A DNA stretch of 64,000 nt from Halorubellus sp034808145 (GTDB lineage: Archaea > Halobacteriota > Halobacteria > Halobacteriales > Natrialbaceae): the NCBI RefSeq assembly GCF_034808145.1, contig NZ_JAXHGM010000014.1:26049-90048 (forward strand), given 5' to 3'. Below, in pieces: positions 9,144 through 17,165 of the stretch. The notes below the pieces were generated by a model. That model saw nothing but the letters and a program-made list of their open reading frames with translations. It had not been told where the DNA came from and made no database searches. A program made the translations under genes and the position numbers. Every line of letters starts with the position of its first letter. Positions within the stretch are counted from its first letter, which is position 1.

Positions 9144-9177
9144 CCGTCCGGGCGAACCCGACCGTTCGGGCGAACCC
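9144..9177. repeat. 18-bp tandem repeat between convergent genes
   Basis: Two near-identical copies of CCGTYCGGGCGAACCC (9144-9159 and 9162-9177) lie between the 3' ends of the plus-strand helicase and the minus-strand micro-membrane-protein gene. This is a short intergenic duplication with no evident function. Confidence 0.6.
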
Positions 9178-9183
9178 GGCGGG

Positions 9184-9267
9184 TTAGATGAAGCTGATGG
9201 CGTACGCGACGCCGGAGAGCACCATCATGCCGACCATGAGGACGGCGAACAGTTGCTGTCGGTCCAT
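9184..9267 (-). CDS. 27-aa membrane micro-protein
   Basis: From ATG 9267 the frame encodes 27 residues, MDRQQLFAVLMVGMMVLSGV then AYAISFI: a short charged head followed by one hydrophobic helix that fills the rest. The composition is clearly that of a membrane peptide rather than chance GC-rich translation, and I recall near-identical short proteins annotated next to other haloarchaeal genes. It probably sits in the cytoplasmic membrane; partner unknown. Confidence 0.65.
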   Translation of the reverse strand: MDRQQLFAVLMVGMMVLSGVAYAISFI

Positions 9268-9362
9268 ACGGGCGTGTTCCGTCCGCAGGGATTTCAAGGG
9301 TTCGGACGGTTCGACGCTCGATACGCGAGCGCGTCGTCGTGCCCGGCGCGCCGAACGCGAAC

Positions 9363-9659
9363 TCAGCCGTTGGTCCCGTACCTCGTTGTCTGCTCCTCGG
9401 GGTCGGGCGTCGTCCGCCGGTAGCGCGTAACGCGCAGGTAGATGTACGCGGCGGCGACGACGACGCCCGTCCACGTCAGCGACGCGGCGAGCGCGCTCGT
9501 CACCGTCGCGGCGAGTTCGCCCGCGGTCCCGTCGAGCGGCCCCGTCACCCATCCGAGGGCGCCGGCGGCGAGCTCGCCGGCGAGTCGGAATCCGAAGGTC
9601 AGTGCGACGACCGTGGCGGCCTCGCCGAGGACGGCGGACCGGTCTCGTTCTGGACGCAT
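9363..9659 (-). CDS. Small membrane protein, unknown function
   Basis: A 98-aa protein from ATG 9659 (MRPERDRSAVLGEAATVVAL). Hydrophobic segments around residues 10-30 and 60-80 (LTWTGVVVAAAYIYLRV) suggest two membrane helices with a Gly-rich loop; the C-terminal tail (TRYRRTTPDPEEQTTRYGTN) is charged. The longer open frame upstream has Arg-rich composition and is rejected as coding. It precedes the 27-aa membrane peptide gene on the same strand by ~95 bp. Confidence 0.7.
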   Translation of the reverse strand: MRPERDRSAVLGEAATVVALTFGFRLAGELAAGALGWVTGPLDGTAGELAATVTSALAASLTWTGVVVAAAYIYLRVTRYRRTTPDPEEQTTRYGTNG

Positions 9660-9845
9660 CGTACTCCGGACTCGGCGCTCGCCGATGAAAGGGGGTCGTG
9701 GTCGTTCGCGTCGTTCACGACCGTTCGCGAGACGGTTCGAACGACGACGAGACGCTCGTTCGACGGTGCTCGCGTGGTTTTGAACGATCGAAACGCGAAC
9801 CGATAGCACGCCACGAGCACGACGCGGGTTCGTTGCCGGGAACTC

Positions 9846-11042
9846 TCAGTCGACGGTGACGTCGAGGACGACGTGCGCGACACCGGCGCTGTGGGATTTG
9901 ACGCGGCGGACGGCGTCGACGGTCGGCTCGCGGCCGCGGTCGCGGATCGCGTCGCGGACGCGGCCGGCGACCGCGTCGGGGACCTCCGAGTCGTGGACGG
10001 CGGCGTGGACGTGGACGACGCCGCCGGGTTCGAGCGCGTCGAGGGCGGCGTCGAGGTAGTCGAACGCTTCGAGCGCGCGCGGCGTCTCGCTCGCGTCGGC
10101 GTCCTCGCCCGATTCGACGTCGTCGTCCTCGCCGCGACCGTCGCTGGCGTCCTCGCTGACGCCGTAGTACCCCATGACGACGCGGTCGGCGGTCGCGTCG
10201 ACGTCCCGGCAGTCGCCGAGGATGGGCCGGAGGTTCTCGGTCACCTCGTTCAACTGCGCGTTCTCGACGAGGTACCGGTACGCCTCCGGGTTCAGTTCGA
10301 CGGCGGTGACGTCGGCGCCGGCGCGCGCCATCGGGAGCGCGAAGTACCCGATGCCGGCGAACATGTCGAGCACGCGCTCGCCCTCGGCGACGACCTCGCC
10401 CATGCGGGCGCGCTCGGCCTGGTTGCCCGGCGAGAACATGACCGTCGCGCAGTCGAGCGCGTACCGCGTCCCGTGCTCGACGTGCACGGTCTCGGTGTCG
10501 CCCGTCCCGGCGACGATGCGGAGGTCCGGCGTGCGGTGGACGCCGGAGACGCCGCTGCGGACGCAGACGGTGTCGGCGTTCCCGTGGAGTTCCAGGAGGG
10601 CGTCGCCGAGCTCGGCGTCGTCGTGGTAGTCGCCGTCGTCGACGAGCACCACGGAGCCGACGACCGCCCACGACCCCGGCGCGGTCGCTATCTGGTCGTC
10701 GCTCCAGCCGCGCTCGCGGAGGTAGTCCGCGAGTTCGCGCGACCGGTACTCGGGGTCGGGCTGGCGGACGACCCGCCTGACAGCGGTCTCCTGCGGAGCG
10801 CTCGTGACGGGGAGCGCGACGGTGTCGGCGTCGAACGCACGCACCGCACGGTCGTCGTCGTAGACGCCCTCGGCGCGCAATCCGGCGGTCGCGACCTCCG
10901 CGCGCGGCTTCGCGACCACCGCCGCGAGCGGCGCGTCCCGGTCCGCGCTCGCCGCGTCGAGCGCTCGCGTCCCGGTATCGCCGGCGGTCCCGGCGTCGTC
11001 CGACTCCCGGGCGTCCTCGGCGGAGGGTTCCTCGTCGGTCAT
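9846..11042 (-). CDS. taw2: Taw2/Trm5-family tRNA(Phe) wyosine-pathway enzyme
   Basis: A 398-aa class I SAM-dependent enzyme of the TRM5/TYW2 family. The Rossmann core has VLDMFAGIGYFALPMARAG (SAM-binding motif I) and VTAVELNPEAYRYLVENAQL (motif II). The motif IV position reads DRVVMGYYG, as in Taw2, rather than the NLP of Trm5 m1G37 methyltransferases, so the likely reaction is aminocarboxypropyl transfer onto 4-demethylwyosine at G37 of tRNA(Phe). The N-terminal ~170 residues fit the RNA-binding part. An acidic insertion (SEDASDGRGEDDDVESGED) follows motif IV. Its ATG overlaps the NMD3 stop by 4 bp: one operon for RNA modification and ribosome maturation. Confidence 0.85.
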   Translation of the reverse strand: MTDEEPSAEDARESDDAGTAGDTGTRALDAASADRDAPLAAVVAKPRAEVATAGLRAEGVYDDDRAVRAFDADTVALPVTSAPQETAVRRVVRQPDPEYRSRELADYLRERGWSDDQIATAPGSWAVVGSVVLVDDGDYHDDAELGDALLELHGNADTVCVRSGVSGVHRTPDLRIVAGTGDTETVHVEHGTRYALDCATVMFSPGNQAERARMGEVVAEGERVLDMFAGIGYFALPMARAGADVTAVELNPEAYRYLVENAQLNEVTENLRPILGDCRDVDATADRVVMGYYGVSEDASDGRGEDDDVESGEDADASETPRALEAFDYLDAALDALEPGGVVHVHAAVHDSEVPDAVAGRVRDAIRDRGREPTVDAVRRVKSHSAGVAHVVLDVTVD

Positions 11043-12304
11043 TCGTCGGGGAGAACGTGCAGGCCGTTCCGATGCCGGAGGACGGGCACCTCGGTCCCGG
11101 CGTCCGCGTCCAGGTAGTCCGGCCGGGGCACCGTCGTCGACTGGTACGTCTCCGGGTCCAGCACCTGGACGGCGTGCTCGTCCTCGTACGCGACGAGCGT
11201 CGTCGACACACCGTCGTCGATGGTACCGAGCTTACGCGCGTCCGGGGCGTCCCCGACCTCGTAGCTCGCCTCGAAGCGGTCACCGGACGCCAACCGGAGC
11301 CCCTTCAGGTTCCCCTGCACGGACCGGACGAGGATGGGGCCGTCGTCGTCCTCCGGGTCGATGACGTCGCCCGGACGGAACTCGGGGAGGCGGACGGCGT
11401 ACGTCACGCGGTACACCTCGTTCCCGTCCTCGTCCTCCGTGACGAGCGTCTCGTGGTCCTCCCAGTCCCCGCCGAACTCCTCGGTGATCTTGCTCGCGAC
11501 CTTCTTCCCGAGGTTCGTCGTCGACAGCTTGACGTTCAGGCCGTCGCCGTCCTCCGTCATCTTCGAGACGAACGCATCCCGTGACCCCGTCGCCTCCATC
11601 GCGCCGACGATGTCGTTCGCGATGTCCTTCGCGCGTTCGACCTCGTCGCTGTCGGGGAGGCGGTCGACGGCGCGAACCTGGACGACGCTCGCGTAGGCGT
11701 CGCCCGCGATGCGCCCGCAGCGCTGGCACGTCTGGCGCGCGATGCTCACCGGGACCGTGACGTGTGCTTCGCGAAACTGGCCGCGGACGATTCCGGAGAA
11801 CGAGCAGTGCATCTTGACGTTGTTCTGGTCGACCTGCTCGGGGTCGACCTCCCACGTGACGTCGCGTGCGTCGACGTGCACGGCGAGGGATTCGGCGACC
11901 TCGTCGATGGCGACGTCCGTGTAGTCCTTCGCGCCGACGTCCACCCAGCGGTTCCCGCGATGGAGGGCGCCGCAGCGCGCACACACCTCTATCCGGAGCT
12001 CGTCGGGCGCGTTCACGAGCTCGAACTGGTCGAAGTAGCAGTCGTCGCACACGCCGACCTCGGACTTCCCGAGCGGGTCCTTCGCCGCGTGCTCGCTCAA
12101 CGGCTCCCCACAGCGCGGGCAGAGCACGCTCGACCCTGCGTCCGCGTCCTCGTGACCGAGGAGTTCGTCGGCGGGACCGGTTTGGGTCGCCGCGTGGCCT
12201 GCGTCGTCGGCGTGGTCGTTCGTTTGGCTGTCGGCGCGCTCGATAGTGTCGTCCGCGTCGGGCGGGTTGCTTGGGTCGTCGGCGTCGGCGTCCGCGTCGG
12301 TCAT
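11039..12304 (-). CDS. nmd3: NMD3-family ribosome maturation protein
   Basis: A 421-aa homologue of eukaryotic NMD3, the large-subunit adaptor. After an acidic disordered N-terminus (~55 aa) come treble-clef-like zinc sites: CPRCGEPLSEHA, GVCDDCYFDQFELV, EVCARCGALHRGNRWVDVG, QTCQRCGRIAGD. The core between ~170 and 330 (KMHCSFSGIVRGQFREAHVT, LSTTNLGKKVASKITEEFGG) matches the archaeal NMD3 domain. It is the first gene of the nmd3-taw2 operon (ATGA overlap). In archaea it probably acts on the 50S subunit. Confidence 0.92.
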   Translation of the reverse strand: MTDADADADDPSNPPDADDTIERADSQTNDHADDAGHAATQTGPADELLGHEDADAGSSVLCPRCGEPLSEHAAKDPLGKSEVGVCDDCYFDQFELVNAPDELRIEVCARCGALHRGNRWVDVGAKDYTDVAIDEVAESLAVHVDARDVTWEVDPEQVDQNNVKMHCSFSGIVRGQFREAHVTVPVSIARQTCQRCGRIAGDAYASVVQVRAVDRLPDSDEVERAKDIANDIVGAMEATGSRDAFVSKMTEDGDGLNVKLSTTNLGKKVASKITEEFGGDWEDHETLVTEDEDGNEVYRVTYAVRLPEFRPGDVIDPEDDDGPILVRSVQGNLKGLRLASGDRFEASYEVGDAPDARKLGTIDDGVSTTLVAYEDEHAVQVLDPETYQSTTVPRPDYLDADAGTEVPVLRHRNGLHVLPDE

Positions 12305-12400
12305 TACCCGATTCGTACGGCGCTCGCGCCGAAAAGGCTCGCGGTACGTGCGTCGCGAGCGCGACGGTCCTCCGGGTCGAGTGGACGGGTCGCGCCGCGG

Positions 12401-12643
12401 TCAGAAGTCGGCGAGGCGGATCCACGCGATGACGGCGTGCACGAACCACGCCATCCACGCGCAGAACGCGACGAGGGACGCGGTGAAGTACGCGGTCGGC
12501 GTGCCCACGGCCGCCGCGAGCGCGAACGCGCCGACGACGACCGCGACCGCGAGGACGTTCCGCTCGCGATGCCGGAGTGCCCGACGGACGGCGTCGGTCG
12601 CGGGACGCTCGGTCACGGCCGGCACGACGACGCGACGCCACAT
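12401..12643 (-). CDS. Small membrane protein with two helices
   Basis: An 80-aa protein from ATG 12643 (MWRRVVVPAVTERPATDAVR). Two hydrophobic segments, NVLAVAVVVGAFALAAAVG and AYFTASLVAFCAWMAWFVHA, follow a basic N-terminus, so it is most likely a cytoplasmic-membrane protein. The reading frame extends upstream to 12922 but the extension is Arg/Gly-rich and overlaps the divergent helicase gene; it is not taken as coding. Function unknown. Confidence 0.7.
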   Translation of the reverse strand: MWRRVVVPAVTERPATDAVRRALRHRERNVLAVAVVVGAFALAAAVGTPTAYFTASLVAFCAWMAWFVHAVIAWIRLADF

Positions 12644-12781
12644 AGTTCTGCCTTCGGACGCGGCACGCGATACGACTCGACGCCAGCGGTCGACCGCCGG
12701 CCGCACGCGACCGACCGCCGGCCGTGGGTTCAAGTGCGATGCCGCGGCGACGTTCGACAGGCCTTTGCGGCCACGAACCCC

Positions 12782-15277
12782 ATGCCCCTTCCAGTGACAG
12801 CGGACGCCGGCGACGACCGAGACGCCCCGACGGACGACGCGGACAGCGACGCGTCCGCGAGCGAGCACGCGAACGGTTCCGCGGCCGAGGACGCACCCGC
12901 GTGGGACGACGTCTTCGGACACTCAGAACCCTATCCGGAGCAGGAGGACGGTATCGACGCGGCGGTCGACACCGCGCGCGACGGCGGGTTCACGGTCCTC
13001 GAAGGCGCGTGCGGGACGGGGAAGACGATGCTCGCACTGACTGCGGGCCTGCATCTCGTGCGCGACCCGGACTCCGAGTTCGAGCGCGTGATGGTGTTGA
13101 CGAGCGTGAAACAGCAGCTCCGACAGTTCGAGGAGGACCTGGAGACGATCAACGCGAACCTCCCGAGCGGGTACGACCCGGTGAGCGCGATGACGCTCGT
13201 CGGGAAGGCCGACGTCTGTCCGTACGAGCGCGAGGACGCGGCGGGGTTCGGGCAGGGGTCGGTGTACGAGCGCTGCGAGACCCTCCGGGAGAAGACGCGC
13301 GACCTCACCGGCGAGGGCGGGGAGACCTCGGCGGACTCGCTCGCCGGCCAGGCGCGCAGCCAACAGGTCGACCTGGCGAGCGGGCCGTCGGCGTCGGCGG
13401 GCGCGACGTACCTGGAGAGCGCGGGCGAGCCGTCGCCGTACCCCCGCGAGATACCGGAGTACGGGACCGACCGGACGACCGTCGAGTACTGTCCGTTCTA
13501 CGCGCAGTACCTCGCGGACATCCCCGAGGACGGCGACGCCGCCGAGGGCATTCCCTTCGACGTGACCGACGCCGGCCTCATGCGGCCCGACGACCTCGTC
13601 GCCGCCGGGATGGAGTACGGGACGTGCCCGCACTCGCTGATGGGCGTGCTCCTGAACGAGGTGGAGGTCGTCGTCGGGAACTACTATCACGCGTTCGACC
13701 CGACGACGGTCGAGGCGTTCACGGGCGCGCTGCTCGACGAGTCGACGTTCGTCGTCTGCGACGAGGCGCACATGCTCGAACCCCGAGTCAGGGACCTCGT
13801 GAGCGACGGCGTCGCCGACCGGACGTTGCGCGATGCCGAGGCGGAGCTGACGCGAGTCATCCAGCCGGTGGCGTTCGACGAGGACGGCACGGGGGACGCG
13901 ACCCAGCACACGAAGGCGGACGCGGAACTCGTCCGCGGCGAGCTCGCGGAGACCGACCTCGACGTCGACGACGTGCGGGCGACCCGGGACTTCGTCCGCG
14001 ACCTCCGCGAGGAGCTGTCGCGGCGCGTCGAGGCGTACCTGGACCGCGAGCACCGCGGGTGGCGCGCGGACCTCGCGGACCTCCCGGACGCGGAGATACC
14101 CCTGCGGGACCCGGAGACCCCACAGGAGGACGAGCTGACGGAGTGGGCCGAGCGCGTGGGGTACGGCCCGAACTTCTGGACGACCGCGGAGTCGGTGGGC
14201 GCGACCGCCCAGCGGATCCTGAACGAGCAGGCCGACGAGGAGAAGCAGCGCGCGTGCGCCACGGCGGGACGCGTCTTGGCGGCGTGGCAGACCCGCGACC
14301 ACACGCGGTACTTCCGGGAAATCGACCTGGAGCGGACGTGGGACGACGCGGAACCGCCGGAGTCGTGGCGGCGGGCGTACAACGCGCACCTCTCGATACA
14401 GAACTGCGTGCCGTCGGACGTGCTCGCCGAGCACCTCGCCGAGTTCGGCGGCGGCGTCCTCATGTCGGCGACGCTGGAGCCGCTCGACGTGTTCGCGGAG
14501 GTGACGGGCCTGGACGCGCTCGAACGCGAGGACCGGCCGGTGGAGACCAGAACCTATGGGCTGCACTTCCCCGCGGAGAACCGCGAGAGCTTCGCGGTGG
14601 CCGCGCCGAAGTTCACGTACCAGAACCGCGGGCCGACACCGGACCCGGGTCGAATCGAACCCGCCGACGGCGGGAACGAGACGCGCCGGATGTACGTCGA
14701 CGCGGTGAGCGAGGTCGCGAGCGTCGACGGGAACGCGCTCGTGGGGATGCCGAACTACGCGGAGGCGGCGTGGATGGCGAGCGCGCTCGAACGAAAACTG
14801 GACAAGCCCGTGCTGCTGGACGAGTCGAGCGCGGACGACGCGACCGAGGCGCTGAAGGACGACTTCTTCGCGGGCGACGGGAAGGTCCTCGTCACGTCCC
14901 TGCGCGGCACGCTCACTGAGGGCGTGGACTACGAGGGCGACCGCCTGCAGGCCGCCGTGGTCTGTGGCGTCCCGCTCGTCAACACCGCGAGTCCCCGGAC
15001 GAGGGCGGTGCAGCGCGCGTACGACGACGCGTTCGGGAACGGCTTCGAGTACGCGCTGACGGTGCCCGCGGTCCGGAAGGCGAGGCAGGCGGTCGGACGG
15101 GTCATCCGCGGCGTCGACGAGGTCGGCGTGCGCGTGCTCGTCGACGAACGGTACGCTCGCGACTCGTGGAACTCGGTGCGTGGGTTCATCCCCGCGGTCG
15201 AACGCGAGGAGTTCCAGCCCGTGAGTCCGGACATGCTCGACCTCGCGATGGACCGGTTCCGGTCGAAGCTCGACTGA
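12782..15277 (+). CDS. Fe-S DEAH helicase of the XPD/Rad3/DinG group
   Basis: An 831-aa helicase from ATG 12782 (MPLPVTADAGDDRDAPTDD), with an acidic low-complexity N-terminus of ~45 aa. Motifs: Walker A EGACGTGKTML; Fe-S cysteines spread over ~140-285 (KADVCPYERED, VYERCETLREKT, VEYCPFYAQYL, YGTCPHSLMGVLL); DEAH box VVCDEAHMLEPRV; SATLEPLDVFAEVTGL; LRGTLTEGVDYEGDRLQAAV; and AVGRVIRGVDEVGVRVLVDE (motif VI). An insertion between the second and third Cys is longer than in classical XPD. It probably unwinds DNA 5' to 3' as the family does. It is distinct from the helicases at 7.3 and 58.5 kb. Confidence 0.9.
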   Translation: MPLPVTADAGDDRDAPTDDADSDASASEHANGSAAEDAPAWDDVFGHSEPYPEQEDGIDAAVDTARDGGFTVLEGACGTGKTMLALTAGLHLVRDPDSEFERVMVLTSVKQQLRQFEEDLETINANLPSGYDPVSAMTLVGKADVCPYEREDAAGFGQGSVYERCETLREKTRDLTGEGGETSADSLAGQARSQQVDLASGPSASAGATYLESAGEPSPYPREIPEYGTDRTTVEYCPFYAQYLADIPEDGDAAEGIPFDVTDAGLMRPDDLVAAGMEYGTCPHSLMGVLLNEVEVVVGNYYHAFDPTTVEAFTGALLDESTFVVCDEAHMLEPRVRDLVSDGVADRTLRDAEAELTRVIQPVAFDEDGTGDATQHTKADAELVRGELAETDLDVDDVRATRDFVRDLREELSRRVEAYLDREHRGWRADLADLPDAEIPLRDPETPQEDELTEWAERVGYGPNFWTTAESVGATAQRILNEQADEEKQRACATAGRVLAAWQTRDHTRYFREIDLERTWDDAEPPESWRRAYNAHLSIQNCVPSDVLAEHLAEFGGGVLMSATLEPLDVFAEVTGLDALEREDRPVETRTYGLHFPAENRESFAVAAPKFTYQNRGPTPDPGRIEPADGGNETRRMYVDAVSEVASVDGNALVGMPNYAEAAWMASALERKLDKPVLLDESSADDATEALKDDFFAGDGKVLVTSLRGTLTEGVDYEGDRLQAAVVCGVPLVNTASPRTRAVQRAYDDAFGNGFEYALTVPAVRKARQAVGRVIRGVDEVGVRVLVDERYARDSWNSVRGFIPAVEREEFQPVSPDMLDLAMDRFRSKLD

Positions 15278-15304
15278 CGGGCGGCCGTGAGGAGGCGCGG
15301 CCGG

Positions 15305-16033
15305 TCAGAGCGGTCGGAGGTCGTCGCCGCTGGCGCGGACGTCGAACTCGAACGTCCACGCGCTCGCGGGTTGAGTGAGGGCGTGCCAGACGGTGTCGGC
15401 GACGGCGTCGGGGTCGGTCCACGTGTCGTGGTCGGGGAAGCGCTCGCGGAGGCTGGGTTTGTCGAGCCAGCCGCCGACGAGACAGTGCGAGACGTGCACG
15501 CCGCGTGCGCCGAGGATGTCGGCGTACGCGCGCATGAGGCCGCGGAGGCCGTGGCGAGCGGCGCCGCGGGCGGGACTGCTGGAGGCCGTGGTCGCGGCCA
15601 TCGAGTTCGTCGCGAGGACGGCGCCGGAGGCGTCGGCGTCCGCGGGCGCCCGGAGGTCGTCGAGCGCGGCGTCCGTCCACCGGACGGCGGTGTCGACCTG
15701 CATGCGCCAGCAGCGTTCGACGGCTTCGGGCGTGGTCTCGGCGACGCCCTGGCCGGCGTCGTCGGGACCGGGGACGTTCAGGACGAGGCAGTCGACGGGA
15801 CCGTGTGCGTCCCGGACCGCGTCGACGACGTGCTGGACGTGCTCGGGGTCGGTGGCGTCCCCCGGGTAGGGGTCGACGGTACCGGGACCGGGCGCGTCGG
15901 CGGCGAGTTCGTCGAGGGAGTCCGCCGAGCGGGCGACGGGCGCGACGGCGACGCCCTCGCTCGCCAGTCGCTCGGTGACCGCAGCGCCGAGGCCGGGGCC
16001 GACGCCGACGACGATGGCGGAATCGGGGTTCAT
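15305..16033 (-). CDS. SDR-fold protein lacking the usual YxxxK pair
   Basis: A 242-aa Rossmann protein with SDR layout. The dinucleotide loop is VVGVGPGLGAAVTERLA and the NAG-motif region reads LVLNVPGPDDAG; the catalytic-Ser strand reads LATNSMAATT. Where classical SDRs have YxxxK, this protein reads SSPARGAARHGLRGLMRAYA, so both Tyr and the Lys are replaced (Lys by Arg). It may therefore be a cofactor-binding or altered-activity paralogue. Its stop is close to that of the convergent helicase gene. Not in an operon with the ABC transporter, although it has the same orientation (49 bp downstream). Confidence 0.8.
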   Translation of the reverse strand: MNPDSAIVVGVGPGLGAAVTERLASEGVAVAPVARSADSLDELAADAPGPGTVDPYPGDATDPEHVQHVVDAVRDAHGPVDCLVLNVPGPDDAGQGVAETTPEAVERCWRMQVDTAVRWTDAALDDLRAPADADASGAVLATNSMAATTASSSPARGAARHGLRGLMRAYADILGARGVHVSHCLVGGWLDKPSLRERFPDHDTWTDPDAVADTVWHALTQPASAWTFEFDVRASGDDLRPL

Positions 16034-16082
16034 GGCCGGAGCTATCCACGGCGGCGTGTTAAGCGGTCGCCCGGGCCCACGG

Positions 16083-17165
16083 TCAGTCCTCGATGGCGAC
16101 GACGCGGGCGTCCTCGGGCGCGAACCCGAGCGTGACGGTGTCGGCGCTCGGGCGTTCCTCGAGGTGTGCGACGACGCGGGTCCCGTGCCAGTCGCCGTCG
16201 ACGCGGACGCGTTCGCCGAGGAACGCCGCGTCGGTCACGGCGAGTTCGAGGCGGTTCGCGTCGACGCCGGGGTCGAGTGCGGCGGGCCGGACGGAGACGG
16301 TGACGTGGTCGCCGACCGCGAGCGGCGTCGTCGAATCGGGTCCCGATTCCCCGCCGGCGACGCCGCCGGCGACCGCGAACTCGGTGTCGTTCGCGCGAAC
16401 GCGGACGCCGCCGTCCGCGTCGACGCCCGCGACGGTGCCGTCCAGCAGGTTGTTCTCGCCGACGAACCCGGCGACGAACCGCGTCTCCGGTTCGCGGTAC
16501 ACCTGCTCTGGCGTGCCGACCTGCTCGATGCGGCCGTCGTTGACGACCGCGAGCCGGTCGCTGACGGCGAGCGCCTCCTCCTGGTCGTGCGTGACGTATA
16601 CCGTGGTGATGTCGAGTTCGCGCTGCACGCGCTTGACCTGCCGGCGGAGGTGCTCGCGGAGGCGGGCGTCGAGCGCGCTCATCGGTTCGTCGAGCAGGAG
16701 GACGTCCGGGCCGGGCGCGAGCGCTCTGGCGAGCGCGACGCGTTGCTGCTGGCCGCCCGAGAGCGACTCCGGGTCGCGGTCCGCGAACCCGGCCATGTCG
16801 ACGAGTTCGAGGAGTTCGGCGACGCGCTCGTCGGTCGAGACGCCGCCGGGCGGGTCGGCGAAGTTGAGGCCGTAGGCGACGTTCTCGCCGACGGTCATGT
16901 GCGGGAAGAGCGCGTAGTTCTGGAAGACGACGCCGACGTCGCGCTCCTCGGGCGGGACGGCGGTGACGTCCCGGTCGCCGAAGCGAACGTGCCCGGCGGT
17001 CGGTCGTTCGAACCCGGCGATGGCGCGGAGCGTCGTCGTCTTCCCGCAGCCCGAGGGACCGACGAGCGTGAAGAACTCGCCGTCGCGCACGGCCAGCGAG
17101 ACGCCGTCGAGCGCGGTCGTGGTGCCGTAGGTCACCGAGACGGCATCGAGCGTCAGGTCTGTCAT
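16083..17165 (-). CDS. thiQ: ABC importer ATPase, thiamine/iron type (ThiQ-like)
   Basis: A 360-aa ATP-binding subunit. Walker A GPSGCGKTTT, Q-loop FQNYALFPHMTVGEN, signature LSGGQQQRVALARAL, Walker B VLLLDEPMSALD and H-loop YVTHDQEEAL are intact. Residues ~240-360 form a TOBE/OB-like regulatory domain. ATG 17165 overlaps the permease stop by 4 bp. With the adjacent fused permease and thiamine-binding-like lipoprotein it should energise uptake, most likely of thiamine. Length and C-terminal domain resemble the larger CUT1/iron-type ATPases more than the short bacterial ThiQ, so the symbol is tentative. Confidence 0.85.
   Translation of the reverse strand: MTDLTLDAVSVTYGTTTALDGVSLAVRDGEFFTLVGPSGCGKTTTLRAIAGFERPTAGHVRFGDRDVTAVPPEERDVGVVFQNYALFPHMTVGENVAYGLNFADPPGGVSTDERVAELLELVDMAGFADRDPESLSGGQQQRVALARALAPGPDVLLLDEPMSALDARLREHLRRQVKRVQRELDITTVYVTHDQEEALAVSDRLAVVNDGRIEQVGTPEQVYREPETRFVAGFVGENNLLDGTVAGVDADGGVRVRANDTEFAVAGGVAGGESGPDSTTPLAVGDHVTVSVRPAALDPGVDANRLELAVTDAAFLGERVRVDGDWHGTRVVAHLEERPSADTVTLGFAPEDARVVAIED

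Noticed and set aside
12724..14919. 731-residue open frame overlapping the second helicase
   Set aside because: Arg/Gly-rich translation in the wrong frame of the same strand, no conserved motif.
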